From UBA12191 sp009937185 (GTDB taxonomy: Bacteria; Planctomycetota; UBA8108; UBA1146), in assembly GCA_938075155.1 (NCBI GenBank), contig CALJGL010000004.1:62001-126000 (forward strand): a stretch of DNA of 64,000 nt, written 5' to 3'. The translations under genes were made by a program, and so were the position numbers. Below the pieces are notes generated by a model. It made no database searches and was not told where the DNA came from. It was given only the letters and a program-made list of their open reading frames with translations. This document shows positions 32,876 through 42,376 of the stretch, piece after piece. The number at the start of each line of letters is the position of its first letter. The first letter of the stretch is position 1.

Positions 32876-33555
32876 TGAAGGGCTCCTTTGCGCGACTCGC
32901 GGAATTCACGAATGTTTGATCGGTGTCTCAGCACGATAAGGGAACAAATGAAAATAAGGATAAGACCCAAGATTCGCTGTTGTTCAGGTTCACCACTATT
33001 GATCAATATGGGCTGAAACACACTCGGTTCGAGATAGAGGGTTAATCCTAACCCCACTCCCACAATTGCCGCGAAAACAGAGGCGATACCAACACTTCGA
33101 ATGAGGCTCAGCCCCACACCCCAGATCGCCAACAGCAAGAGAGCGAGCCATGGTTCAAAGGCCAGAATGACACCGACAGTCGTCGCCACTCCTTTTCCAC
33201 CTTTCCAGGATAGAAATGGAGAAAAGCAATGACCTACGACAGCTGAAGCCCCCACCAGCATCGCTCCCATGACGGGAAGCTCAGCGCCCATCAAATACTG
33301 CCTTGTCACAAGAAGAGGAATCACCCCTTTGGCAACATCGAGTACAAGTCCGACAAATCCGATTTTTTTGCCTAGATTTCTCGAAAGATTCGTCGCTCCG
33401 GGATTCCCACTCCCTACCTCCAGAAGATTGACGCCTTTACTGCGAGCGAGGAGATAGGTGAACGGAATCGATCCCACAACGTAAGAAAGTAGGCAGGAGA
33501 TGAGAATCGCAGGAGAGAAAGACCCACTGACAACAGAAAAGAAATCGCTATTCAT
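32872..33555 (-). CDS. plsY: Glycerol-3-phosphate acyltransferase PlsY
   Basis: PlsY acylates glycerol 3-phosphate with acyl phosphate at the membrane. The 227-residue, multi-pass product has the three family motifs: SYVVGSIPFTYLLARSKGVN, GSGNPGATNLSRNLGKK and GHCFSPFLSWKGGKGVATTVG. I choose the ATG at 33555 (MNSDFFSVVSG), with GGGGAAG about ten bases ahead, over a start 48 bases upstream, whose extra 16 residues look unlike the family. It is divergent from the thiF-like gene, so its promoter must be in 33556-33802. Confidence 0.93.
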   Translation of the reverse strand: MNSDFFSVVSGSFSPAILISCLLSYVVGSIPFTYLLARSKGVNLLEVGSGNPGATNLSRNLGKKIGFVGLVLDVAKGVIPLLVTRQYLMGAELPVMGAMLVGASAVVGHCFSPFLSWKGGKGVATTVGVILAFEPWLALLLLAIWGVGLSLIRSVGIASVFAAIVGVGLGLTLYLEPSVFQPILINSGEPEQQRILGLILIFICSLIVLRHRSNIREFRESRKGALQ

Positions 33556-33802
33556 GATCAAAATTCTTCCCCATTGATGAATTCTAGTATCCGGCGATTC
33601 CACATCTGAATGATCAAAATGCCACTCCGGAGTCGAACTTCACTTGAATCAAGCAATCAGTACAAACCCCGCATGGTCCCTGTGCAACCGGCGAATCCGA
33701 ATAATCCGAGTGAGATCTTCCTTGGAATCGGGAGTGCTGGTGTCCCCCATCTACCTCGGCTAATCTTGCCATTCAGGCTCTCTCAATGAGAATAGGTGTC
33801 CC

Positions 33803-34858
33803 ATGGATCGATATGATCGACAAAAGCGCGTCCAAGGTGGACATGATTTGGACCAGAGGTGGGCCGACACTTCCATCTTGCTCGTCGGAATCGGCGGCGT
33901 GGGTTGCCCCCTGGCACAGGCTCTCGTTCGAAGTGGAATCGGTCGCCTCACTCTCATAGATGGGGACCGAGTCAGAGATTCAGATTTGCACCGTCAAGTC
34001 CTATACACAGAACCAGATGCCCTGTCGGGGCTTCCCAAAACGACTGCAGCGATCAAGTCACTTCAAGAAATCGGTGGGAGAACAGAACTCATCGGCGTTC
34101 AGGAAATGTTGACACCCCTGAATGCTCGCAAATGGATCCCCAAGCATGACCTAGTTCTCGATGCGACAGACCACATCGGGGTTCGGAGTTTGATTCAACA
34201 AATCTCCCTTGAAACAGGAATCGGCTGGATCCACTCCGGAGCCATCGCTGATCGTTGGGTGGCCGCTAGTTTTGCTCCTCCGGGTTCACCCTGTTACCAC
34301 TGCTGGGTTTCTCCAGAGGCTTCCAAAGCCGATCTCGGAACCTGTGAAACAGAGGGTGTACTCCTCGCGAGTTGCATGGCCGCCTCCGCTGCTGTCATGA
34401 GATTACTGACGGAATTGATCAGATCTTCTTCCACGGCATCCGCCAATGAACCGATCGCCTCCCGTAAGATTATTCGAGGATCGATATCAGAAGGAGAAGT
34501 CCTCGTGGATCTATATCCCGATCCAGACTGCCCCTTGTGTTCATCGCTGGAGGGTTGGAAATCAACTCTAGATCAAAATCTCTATCCCATGAGAAAACTT
34601 TGTGGCAGTGGTTCTCTAGAGGCCTGGCTCGAAGTCGGAATCGATGAGATTAAAAAGCAGCTGAAAAAGAATTCTGAAGAGACCGCATTAAAGGAATCTC
34701 CTCTTTCGGTCCGCTGGGCAGGAGAAGATGGAATGATCACCTGCTTCGGAGATGGTCGAGCATTGATCACCGGTAAATTGGCACTGGATGAGACGATCGC
34801 TAGGGATCGTCTCATCCAGCTCCTAGGTTCTCCGCCCCATCACAGGACAGTCACCTGA
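33803..34858 (+). CDS. ThiF/MoeB/HesA-type E1-like adenylyltransferase
   Basis: Such enzymes adenylate the C-terminus of ubiquitin-like sulfur carriers (ThiS, MoaD and others). The 351-residue product has the ATP loop LLVGIGGVGCPLA (GIGGVG at 29-34), LIDGDRVRDSDLHRQVLY, DATDHIGVRSLI, a four-cysteine zinc site (Cys164, Cys167, Cys243, Cys246) and the candidate catalytic Cys181 in LGTCETEGVL. A C-terminal domain of about 85 residues (KLCGSGSLEAW ... CFGDGRALITG) resembles the extra domain of some ThiF-like proteins. No ubiquitin-like partner, thiazole or molybdopterin gene is nearby, so the substrate is unknown. It stands alone between divergent plsY and a convergent coiled-coil gene. Confidence 0.88.
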   Translation: MDRYDRQKRVQGGHDLDQRWADTSILLVGIGGVGCPLAQALVRSGIGRLTLIDGDRVRDSDLHRQVLYTEPDALSGLPKTTAAIKSLQEIGGRTELIGVQEMLTPLNARKWIPKHDLVLDATDHIGVRSLIQQISLETGIGWIHSGAIADRWVAASFAPPGSPCYHCWVSPEASKADLGTCETEGVLLASCMAASAAVMRLLTELIRSSSTASANEPIASRKIIRGSISEGEVLVDLYPDPDCPLCSSLEGWKSTLDQNLYPMRKLCGSGSLEAWLEVGIDEIKKQLKKNSEETALKESPLSVRWAGEDGMITCFGDGRALITGKLALDETIARDRLIQLLGSPPHHRTVT

Positions 34859-34866
34859 TGATGAGT

Positions 34867-35880
34867 TCAGTTACTGAGGCGTAATTTACGTCTCTCTTCA
34901 CCGATCTGATGGAACAGATTCTCACGAGCACTTTCTTGCTCCATTTGACTACTAAAGACGTTTTCACGAGCTTCTTCGAGACGCTTGTGCAGTCTCTCGG
35001 ATCGATCCAGACGCTCTTCTACCAATGACAGTACATCTTGGAACTTGGTCTGCTTAAAAACGTCACCGAAAAGCTGCTTGTAGAAGGGCAGAAGAATCGG
35101 TGCGAAATCTGAGAATTCAAACAGGTCGTAATCTTCATCATTGAGACAGATCAACTCACCCAGAGCAGTTTTCAAATTACGTTCAGCACCCTCCAGCATC
35201 TCCTTGATCCTGCCGATCAATGAATGCTTGAAAAGATCAACTAAGTATCCCGATTCGAGCCACTGCTGAACCGAGTAATGGCTTCTGGCCTGCAGAACAA
35301 AGTTTCTTGCTGAGGACAGATAGTCATTGGCTCGCTGAACACAGAAGAGTGCATCGTCGAGGTTCGTTAAGTCTTCGGTTAAAACATTCCAACGTGATTC
35401 AGTCGCTTCGAAGTTTTCTGAAATCTCGAGAACAGGTTCACCCTCTTCAAGGATAAAGCTGCTCAACGCTTGTGCTCTCTCCGACTGCAAGCCTGCAATC
35501 TTGTCATGGAAAACTCGGAACGTTGACAATTTCTCGGTGGTGTCCGAGATGTCAGTATCAAGAAGTTCCAGCTCCTGGCCAATCTCCGGTCGCATTCCTA
35601 AAGCAATAAATGAAAGACGAATATCCTCATAAGAGAATGACGATTCATCTTCCATCATACGTCGGGATATCTCAAGGAAGGCAATGCCACCCAGAGAATT
35701 GTGCGAGTTAGAATCGGTTTCAGGGTAACTGGTAAGAGCTTCACGCATCTGATCCCTGTGTGCGCGGAGAAAGTGAACACGCGTAGCAAGGCGATGTTCT
35801 TTCTCGAGTTTGATCTGGCAATAACCCAGTTCCTTCTCGATTTTCTCTAAGCGGCGAATCAAGGACAAATCCTTGCGCAT
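34867..35880 (-). CDS. Coiled-coil protein of unknown function
   Basis: I do not recognise the family. The 337-residue product is rich in Leu, Glu, Arg and Lys and almost wholly helical, with coiled-coil stretches at about 1-45 (LIRRLEKIEKELGYCQIKLE) and 285-337 (LSLVEERLDRSERLHKRLEE). There is no signal peptide or membrane segment, so it is probably cytoplasmic. The ATG at 35880 has AAGGA six bases upstream and is preferred to an ATG two codons earlier. Its stop lies eight bases from the convergent thiF-like stop. Confidence 0.75.
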   Translation of the reverse strand: MRKDLSLIRRLEKIEKELGYCQIKLEKEHRLATRVHFLRAHRDQMREALTSYPETDSNSHNSLGGIAFLEISRRMMEDESSFSYEDIRLSFIALGMRPEIGQELELLDTDISDTTEKLSTFRVFHDKIAGLQSERAQALSSFILEEGEPVLEISENFEATESRWNVLTEDLTNLDDALFCVQRANDYLSSARNFVLQARSHYSVQQWLESGYLVDLFKHSLIGRIKEMLEGAERNLKTALGELICLNDEDYDLFEFSDFAPILLPFYKQLFGDVFKQTKFQDVLSLVEERLDRSERLHKRLEEARENVFSSQMEQESARENLFHQIGEERRKLRLSN

Positions 35881-36166
35881 GAGCATTCCTTTCCCGCATA
35901 ACCCCGCTATCTACGAGGTCATGACACTCCCGTGAATCAGGTATCGGGATAACCCGAAATCCTGAACTGAGACGCCCCCCCCCGGGGGCTTCTTCATCTC
36001 AAAAAAAGTTGGATACTCAAGCATTCACAACCCGTAAATAAAGTTGCATCGTGACTTGCCAGATGTCCTCACTCCAACCAAGATGTAATCGTACCACAAA
36101 CCGCATCAAAATTGCACGGGTCCTCTTTGACAAGTTTGACCTTGTGACATGAAAGGGAATTGAAAG
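35881..36166. other. Divergent intergenic region with GC-rich hairpin
   Basis: This 286-base gap separates two divergent genes. It holds the inverted repeat CGGG/CCCG with loop ATAA near 35948-35959, and GCCCCC/GGGGGC near 35974-35989 followed on the plus strand by TTCTTCATCT, weakly terminator-like but with no plus-strand gene to serve. On the plus strand TTGACA is present at 36128-36133 ahead of the next gene, but no good -10 box follows at the right distance. Confidence 0.35.
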
Positions 36167-37009
36167 TTGTTTTCAACCACCTTAACAATCATTGCTCTTT
36201 TCTTTCTGGCGGATGACCCTTCTCCGGTCAAGCCCGGTAACGAAATGCCCATTCCCGCCCTCCCATACGTGACAGACCAACCATTAGTTTGGCGTTGGGT
36301 CCACGCGGGAAATCCTGTGGGTGAATCTCGTGTACAAATTTCCTCAAATTCGGAAGAAGATAGACAGGATTGGGTTATCAATGCCCGATTGTCCTGGAAC
36401 CGTGAGGGACGTGCCATCGATCAGAGTCAGACGACAACTTTCTCTGGAGATGCCAGATCCCCCATCCGTTACCGAAGACAATTGATGGTCGAAGCCGTTG
36501 CCGGAGGTATTAGCGACTTGATCGTCGCTGCAGAAATTCAGGAAAATCAGGTGCGTGTCGTGGTTCGGGAACCTCGCTCAGGTGGCCAAGTGGACAGAAT
36601 GCTCGACTTCCCAGATGGAACCGTTCTTCTGGGTAATCAAGCATTTGAACATTGGCTTCTGATTGGTGACCAGCTGGCGCGTACAGATCGAAGAACTTTT
36701 TCGGCCCTGATCCCCTCTGAGTATCGGACGATTACTTTAAAGATCAGTAAAGAGCGTTCTGAACAAGTGAACGGGAAACCCTGCACCCGATGGCATGTCG
36801 TTTCACCAGACTTCGAAGCCAGGATTTGGACGGGCTCCAAGGGTGAAGTTGAACGATATCGTCAGGGCGAATTGGAGATTCAAAGGGTTCATTCAAAGCC
36901 TCAGCCAAAGGCTGAACAGCAGAAACAACCGCAGGATTCCGATAAAGAAGATTCTTCAGTGCAAGAGAAAGACTCTCCGAAAGATCCAAAGAGCCCCCCA
37001 CAGGATTGA
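36167..37009 (+). CDS. Exported protein of unknown function, beta-rich (DUF3108-like by impression)
   Basis: The 280-residue product starts at TTG 36167 with AAGGGA eight bases ahead. It has a short hydrophobic N-terminus (TTLTIIALFFLADDPSP) that may be a signal peptide, then a beta-rich domain whose opening (WRWVHAGNPVGESRVQIS) and pattern of strands recall DUF3108-type periplasmic proteins; this is an impression, not a confirmed hit. The last 45 residues are a charged, Lys/Gln/Asp/Pro-rich tail (KPQPKAEQQKQPQDSDKEDS). It is convergent with the last gene of the Gld-type operon. Confidence 0.7.
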   Translation: MFSTTLTIIALFFLADDPSPVKPGNEMPIPALPYVTDQPLVWRWVHAGNPVGESRVQISSNSEEDRQDWVINARLSWNREGRAIDQSQTTTFSGDARSPIRYRRQLMVEAVAGGISDLIVAAEIQENQVRVVVREPRSGGQVDRMLDFPDGTVLLGNQAFEHWLLIGDQLARTDRRTFSALIPSEYRTITLKISKERSEQVNGKPCTRWHVVSPDFEARIWTGSKGEVERYRQGELEIQRVHSKPQPKAEQQKQPQDSDKEDSSVQEKDSPKDPKSPPQD

Positions 37010-37013
37010 TCAC

Positions 37014-38384
37014 CTACGGATTCCGGGGCTGAATTTTTTCGTCAATCGAGTCAATAAAGTTTCGTAGTTTTCCAAGAGTCTGGGTTCGTTCGGTGACGGG
37101 ATCCCAATCGAAATCAGCGACAAAATCGTTGATGTGACGATCTCTGCCCAAAGAAGAGTAGATCAACGTACTCTCTAGGCGACTGTATTTGTTCAGCATA
37201 TGAAACATCAGTTGAACATTCCTGGCTGGGCCCGGATATCTGTCCGGATAAGGAATAGCCTCTTTTTCCAACCACACTCTCCAGTGCGCGGGAAATTCTT
37301 CGTCGATCAGACGACGCCACCTTTTAAAATTGAAGGAATTCTTGCGGCCTAAGTTTCCCAATTCAGGAGCCAGGGGATGCAGTAACATTTTCCCCATTCT
37401 TTCGTCATCTTTGACAAGTTTGGCTCTCTTGCCTCTCGCCTTTGCCCCCGCCACTAATAGAAGATCACGAGATGCCTCGACCTCCTCGAGAGCTCTCCGA
37501 TACCAATCTTTAATTTCACGAGTCTGCTGAGCCAATACTTTTGCGGTGTCGACCATGACAGAGCCGCTCCACTCCCAATCGCTCTCTCTCAATTCAGACT
37601 GGCTTCCTCGAATTTCAAGAACTCGATTCTGGTCAAACTGTGAAGAAGCCTCCCAGGACCAAGCCATTTGGAGAGAAAGACGTCCCGCAAACCATTGGCG
37701 AGGATTGAGTGAAAGCACCCAGATATTTGACTCCGCCTGAGTTTTCAATATTCCACCATCGAGCACACGATCTTCACCGATCAATTGCGCTCTGAGTCGG
37801 CTTCCCGGAGGTAAAGGTGTATGTCCAAAAATGATGAGGGCGGGTCGCTGATCAGGTTGTTCGGGTCGCCCCAGTATAGCCCAGGGACTTTCGATCAATC
37901 CTCCAAAGGATTTCACTTGCTGAGTCGCATCCAGAGTCCATTTTCCTCCACCCAGAGGAATCAGAACAGATTCCGTTCCAGGGTATGAGGTTCTTAATTC
38001 TCGTCCGGAGATCCTTTGGCCTTCACCCGCAGAAATGGTGACGGGATTCCCATCCAGTAGGAGTGGGAGCGAAATGTCTCCTTCGAGTGGAGTGCCCTGA
38101 TCATCCAGGGCCCTCATCCATATTTCAAAATCTTCCTTCGGTTCGACCTGTTGATCGGGTTCCTTTTCCCCTTGGAAGACTTCTGGCTCAGGATTCGAAA
38201 GTCTTTCTATTGGAGTCGATTCGGGTGTGACCGGCTGAAGACCTTCATTAAAAATGGGATCCGATTCCTTCACAGAAGATGAAGGCATTACTTCGAAAGG
38301 CAAATCTGCACGGGAATACCACCAGATGGAGATGACTGGGATCAGGAACAACAGCAATAAAAGCAGGCTACTCCAGGATCTCAA
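37014..38384 (-). CDS. Membrane-anchored protein of unknown function in the Gld-type ABC operon
   Basis: I do not recognise a family. The 456-residue product has one N-terminal membrane segment (about 6-23, SLLLLLLFLIPVISIWWY), a Pro/Glu-rich linker (about 40-85), a beta-rich part (to about 265), and a C-terminal helical, basic part (from about 275: TREIKDWYRRALEEVEASRD). The bulk should face the periplasm. It lies ten bases behind the DUF4340 gene as the last gene of the operon starting with the ABC ATPase, so it probably works with that complex. Confidence 0.72.
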   Translation of the reverse strand: MRSWSSLLLLLLFLIPVISIWWYSRADLPFEVMPSSSVKESDPIFNEGLQPVTPESTPIERLSNPEPEVFQGEKEPDQQVEPKEDFEIWMRALDDQGTPLEGDISLPLLLDGNPVTISAGEGQRISGRELRTSYPGTESVLIPLGGGKWTLDATQQVKSFGGLIESPWAILGRPEQPDQRPALIIFGHTPLPPGSRLRAQLIGEDRVLDGGILKTQAESNIWVLSLNPRQWFAGRLSLQMAWSWEASSQFDQNRVLEIRGSQSELRESDWEWSGSVMVDTAKVLAQQTREIKDWYRRALEEVEASRDLLLVAGAKARGKRAKLVKDDERMGKMLLHPLAPELGNLGRKNSFNFKRWRRLIDEEFPAHWRVWLEKEAIPYPDRYPGPARNVQLMFHMLNKYSRLESTLIYSSLGRDRHINDFVADFDWDPVTERTQTLGKLRNFIDSIDEKIQPRNP

Positions 38385-38394
38385 ATTATCTCCT

Positions 38395-40188
38395 TTACGG
38401 CTGTTCTATCAGTTGACGATAGACCTGAAGAGTCAAGGCCTCAAGGTCGATTCCCGAGACAGGAGCCAATCCAAACCCCCACTCCCCCTGCCCCATACGG
38501 CAGCGGATCCAACCCTCAGAAGTCCGTCCACCCAAGAAGCATGTCCTAACGGGATCCGATCCCGATTCTGGCAGCCAATCGAGACGGATTTCATAATCGG
38601 ATTCATCAGGAGCAACATCTCCAGGGTCCAACCATCGAGCCACCTGTAAGCTACCCATTCGTTGACTGATGGCGGAGATCTCCAATTGTGGAAAATCCTC
38701 TGACTTCACAGAAGGCTCGTTACTCGAGACCACCCGCCAATTCTGGTGAGGGCGCACCAAATCTAAGGGAACTCCCCCAGCCACCGTGATCCTGAATCGT
38801 AACAACTCACCGGGAATACGACTCAATTGCCTCGATCTCAAACTAAAGGGAGCGGACCTCATCTCCTCAAGGAAAGGCATAGGTGTTAGGGCACAGGCTT
38901 CGCCTCGGGGATTCCATACGTAATGAACACCTTCCTGATCCGGGACCTCAGATCCGATCAGCAATCTTTCTTTCTCGTCCAATCCTGTCGACAGGTTCAG
39001 TTCTAGAAGGGGTCTGTCAAACCCCCATTTTTGTAGAGAACCGGTATCCACTTGCTGCCATGTTTCTGCACGGAGCGAAAGCAATGCATTGATCCAATCG
39101 CCAACGACAGAGGGATCTGCCGTGTGAATACTTCCGTCACCAGCCCAATTGAGGGTCCAACCACCTGCGGGATTTTTCTCAGAGGACACAGGTCCATACT
39201 GACCCGATTTCAATTCCACACGTTCCACCGTTTGTCCGTCAAATCGAATGAGGTAAGGACTGATCAAACTGTTGGAATTCAAAGTCACCAACTGCTCAGC
39301 AGTCGATCCTGCGACGATCAAGACGCAATCCCTGTCCGAGGTTTGAACCTCGACGGCAGAAGCCTGACCATCTACGGCGTACACCGCCCCTACCGAGATT
39401 GTCTTGGTAGAACCTGAACGAGTCTCAAGTGTTAATTTAGCACGGGGGTTGTCGAGAGAACTTCCAAGAGTGCTAGGGTCATCGATGAAATCGATCACTG
39501 CCCATTGGCTCAACTTTCCGAGCCAGTCACTTATTCTTGTGTCATTCGCATCTGAAATTCTAGGGGACAACATCTTCCAGTAAGGCCCCTCTCGTTTCAG
39601 TTCGAGAGTCTTCTTATCGGGTCGCTCCAATACGCACTTGATAATCGTATCCGGATTCAAACCCACGACCGCATCTTCCCTTATCTCGGAAAGTTTAAAA
39701 TCTCTTAAAGCGTTTCGGATGCCACGGTCGATCAGTACAGAATTGCCATCGATGGTGGCATGAACCCTTGAAAATGAGGAATGATCCGCCCCCATTTGAA
39801 GAGTATGTTTTTTGGAACCCGTTTGAATCGTCACCGAAATTTCAGGTGTATCTAATCCCACTGAAGTCAGATCGGCGGGCCCTTCACCAAAGGACTCCAC
39901 GTCACGCAGCATGACCAACAAATCTTCTATTGGAGCATAGCGACCTGGATCGCTCACAGGTTGAGTGATCTGCCAATATCCCGTTCCTTCAGAATCTGAG
40001 GAACGCATCTCAATCCGTTCCGAATCGCCTCTTTCGACGAGAAGAGACTTCACTGCAGGAATAGCGAAATTCAGAGGTCTCTGAACTCCAACAACGAAGG
40101 TTGGGCGAGAATCTCTGACCGATCGAAAAGCGAGGGTGGTCAGAATCAGAGCCAGAAGAGCGAGGATCATCGTAGTACGTGGATTCAT
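38395..40188 (-). CDS. DUF4340-type periplasmic protein
   Basis: The 597-residue product has an N-terminal membrane anchor (MILALLALILTTLAF), then two similar beta-rich modules with the DUF4340 marks: YWQITQPVSDPGRYAPIEDLL, LDTPEISVTIQTGSKKHTLQMG, and later GGWTLNWAGDGSIHTADPSVV, FDRPLLELNLSTGLDEKERLLIG. DUF4340 genes commonly sit directly behind GldG-type genes, as here, and their function is unknown. It overlaps the GldG-like gene by four bases. Confidence 0.87.
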   Translation of the reverse strand: MNPRTTMILALLALILTTLAFRSVRDSRPTFVVGVQRPLNFAIPAVKSLLVERGDSERIEMRSSDSEGTGYWQITQPVSDPGRYAPIEDLLVMLRDVESFGEGPADLTSVGLDTPEISVTIQTGSKKHTLQMGADHSSFSRVHATIDGNSVLIDRGIRNALRDFKLSEIREDAVVGLNPDTIIKCVLERPDKKTLELKREGPYWKMLSPRISDANDTRISDWLGKLSQWAVIDFIDDPSTLGSSLDNPRAKLTLETRSGSTKTISVGAVYAVDGQASAVEVQTSDRDCVLIVAGSTAEQLVTLNSNSLISPYLIRFDGQTVERVELKSGQYGPVSSEKNPAGGWTLNWAGDGSIHTADPSVVGDWINALLSLRAETWQQVDTGSLQKWGFDRPLLELNLSTGLDEKERLLIGSEVPDQEGVHYVWNPRGEACALTPMPFLEEMRSAPFSLRSRQLSRIPGELLRFRITVAGGVPLDLVRPHQNWRVVSSNEPSVKSEDFPQLEISAISQRMGSLQVARWLDPGDVAPDESDYEIRLDWLPESGSDPVRTCFLGGRTSEGWIRCRMGQGEWGFGLAPVSGIDLEALTLQVYRQLIEQP

Positions 40189-41648
40189 GCTCCTCTCCTT
40201 CTCAGCCCTGCAACCAACAAGCCTCCCGCCAATGCACTGATCGGCAAGACGAGAAAACTAGTCCAGAAAAATGAATTCCTGAACGCGGCAGTCAATTCGA
40301 TCTGATGGGAAATAGGCTCTCGACCCGACCCTGGAGGAAGAATGTTTTCTCCTGAAGCCCAATCAAAACACGCAAGAAGGAAACGACGAACGTCTCCTTT
40401 CCAAAAATCAGGCAAGACTGCTGAGTAACTAGAAATGACGACAAGCTTGCCCTCACCCACTTCAGTCGCTGCTGCCAATACCTTTGGGGAAGGGATCTCA
40501 GCGAGATCCCGTCGAGGTGCCCCAAGATCTCTTTCGAGCCAGGCTCCTGGGCCTGTGTAGAGCAATCCTGTTGTCTCTTTCTCGACCAACAAGGACCTTG
40601 CGGTAGAAAACCCTGCCGTGAAATTTTCCTGATTGAGAGGAGCAGTAATGGGATGTGAAGGATCGAGATGACGTCCGACTCCTAAAAACTGAGGTCGAAC
40701 AACTCCCTGCTTTACTGGGAAGTTTTCCGCAATGAGCCCTGCCTCTACAGAGATTCCATGCCGGGCCATCAAACCCTCAAGTCCACAAACACCCACGGGA
40801 GGTAGCAAGATCACGACACCCCCTCCTGCTTCAAGTTGGCGCTCAATCCCTCTCTCCACCGAAGATCGGAATGGGACGAAGGCACCTTCTCCTCCTGCGA
40901 CAATGATCAATAAATCGCACTCTTTGGGCACAGACTCTTCGATGGAAAGTCGTATCGGATCAACGATCGATCCCCGAATCTCAAGATCTTTTTTCAGTAA
41001 TCGAAGTGAGTTTCTTTGGCGTGAATCCAAAGGAGGTTCTCCGCGTCCCTGACTCACGAGTACGCGAGTCCAGTCCTTCTTGACCACCTGCCTCAAAGCC
41101 GCCTCAACAACCTCTCGACTTCGATCTACAAGAATTTCAGCAGTACTTTCAGGTTCCAAGACATTAGGAAACTTAAAATCTGCCAGTTCTTCTGCTGAGA
41201 GGGAAAGCCTTCTTCCATCATGGAAAAAATGGATCTGATCGACATCTCCCACTTCCAGAACTGGACTGTACTCTTGTCTCTCAATCTCCCATTTATCGCC
41301 TTCTCTGTTGACGGCGATCGTCAAGGGTCGCTGCAACCGGTTCGGAGCGATCGCACTCAACTCTTCCAGCCAGCGGATCGCTTTCAATAGAACTCTGGTT
41401 CTCAATTGATCTTCGACAGAGGGTCCAAAATTGAGCGGAACAACCACTTCAACAGTACCTGGCAAACTCCTCACGAGTTCCTTGTCTTGTTCTGTAACTG
41501 TCAATGCACCATCGGAACTCCAATCACTTCGAATCGAAGTGTGGAACGCCCAAACATTGACAACATAGAGACACCAGCACGCCAAAAGAATCTGAGCGAT
41601 GACGTGTTTTCGAGCTTTTTTTCTTCGTTGAGTCAATTCGGAAGTCAC
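40185..41648 (-). CDS. gldG: GldG-family ABC-associated substrate-binding-like membrane protein
   Basis: The 487-residue product has an N-terminal membrane segment (VIAQILLACWCLYVVNVWAF), a large extracytoplasmic part with a Rossmann-like core (CDLLIIVAGGEGAFVPFRSS, LEAGGGVVILLPPVG), and a C-terminal membrane segment (FFWTSFLVLPISALAGGLLV). This is the GldG/ABC_transp_aux layout. In Bacteroidetes GldAFG is linked to gliding; outside that phylum similar operons occur without gliding and the role is unknown. It overlaps the permease and DUF4340 genes by four bases each. Confidence 0.87.
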   Translation of the reverse strand: MTSELTQRRKKARKHVIAQILLACWCLYVVNVWAFHTSIRSDWSSDGALTVTEQDKELVRSLPGTVEVVVPLNFGPSVEDQLRTRVLLKAIRWLEELSAIAPNRLQRPLTIAVNREGDKWEIERQEYSPVLEVGDVDQIHFFHDGRRLSLSAEELADFKFPNVLEPESTAEILVDRSREVVEAALRQVVKKDWTRVLVSQGRGEPPLDSRQRNSLRLLKKDLEIRGSIVDPIRLSIEESVPKECDLLIIVAGGEGAFVPFRSSVERGIERQLEAGGGVVILLPPVGVCGLEGLMARHGISVEAGLIAENFPVKQGVVRPQFLGVGRHLDPSHPITAPLNQENFTAGFSTARSLLVEKETTGLLYTGPGAWLERDLGAPRRDLAEIPSPKVLAAATEVGEGKLVVISSYSAVLPDFWKGDVRRFLLACFDWASGENILPPGSGREPISHQIELTAAFRNSFFWTSFLVLPISALAGGLLVAGLRRRGA

Positions 41649-42376
41649 CAGCGTCTCCTCTCTAATACCCGTGCAGAGAGGAAGAGCGTTAATAGAGTAA
41701 AACTACCCCACCAAACAAAAACTCTGATATCCAATATTCCCTGCGTCAGTTCATCGCCGATGTGGTGAACCGCACTGAGATATTCTACCCAGAGCAATTC
41801 CAAGTCTCCCGGTCGGAAGAAAAACCTCAGCCAATGGATCATGAAGAGACCGACATTGAACATGAATGCTAATCCCGCAGAGGCGAGAGGATGAGACGTG
41901 AGTGCAGAAGCAAGAATCCCATTGGCACAGTAAGCCGCTCCCACGACAAACAATCCCATATGGGTCACGAACAAGACTCCGGTGTCGAGGACACCCACCA
42001 TTCCCAAGATTCCCCAAAGAGGAAGTAAACAACACCAGAGAATGACATAAAAAATCCATGCGGCAGCCCACTTTGCAGCCACCACACTCGCATCGGAAAT
42101 CCCCGTCACCATCAGCACCTCAAGAGCGCCTTGACGATTCTCATCTGCCAAGCTCTTCATGGTGATCAAGGGTGGTATCACCAGCAACATGAACCATGAA
42201 ACCAAACCGCCGTAGCCCGCAGCGACCAATTGCTTCAAGTCTCCTGAGACAGCAATCATCGAGAGGTACAAGTTCGCTCCCATGACGAGAGTGAAGAGCA
42301 CCATGATGATCCATGCCACAGGTGAAACAAAAATCGAGGTCAGTTCTTTACGAAAAAGGAAATAGGCACGCTTCAT
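41645..42376 (-). CDS. ABC-2 type permease (GldF-like)
   Basis: The 243-residue product has six hydrophobic segments and starts MKRAYFLFRKELTSIFVSPVAWIIM, the classic opening of ABC-2 permeases (an amphipathic helix with RKEL followed by FxSPxA/YI). Others are GGLVSWFMLLVIPPLITMKSLADE, where MKSLADE matches the R/KS.AEE turn of this class, then AAAWIFYVILWCCLLPLW. It is embedded by four-base overlaps between the ATPase and GldG-like genes. Confidence 0.9.
   Translation of the reverse strand: MKRAYFLFRKELTSIFVSPVAWIIMVLFTLVMGANLYLSMIAVSGDLKQLVAAGYGGLVSWFMLLVIPPLITMKSLADENRQGALEVLMVTGISDASVVAAKWAAAWIFYVILWCCLLPLWGILGMVGVLDTGVLFVTHMGLFVVGAAYCANGILASALTSHPLASAGLAFMFNVGLFMIHWLRFFFRPGDLELLWVEYLSAVHHIGDELTQGILDIRVFVWWGSFTLLTLFLSARVLERRRW

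Noticed and set aside
35974..35989. GC-rich hairpin followed by TTCTTC as an intrinsic terminator.
   Set aside because: No plus-strand gene ends nearby, and the T-tract is interrupted.
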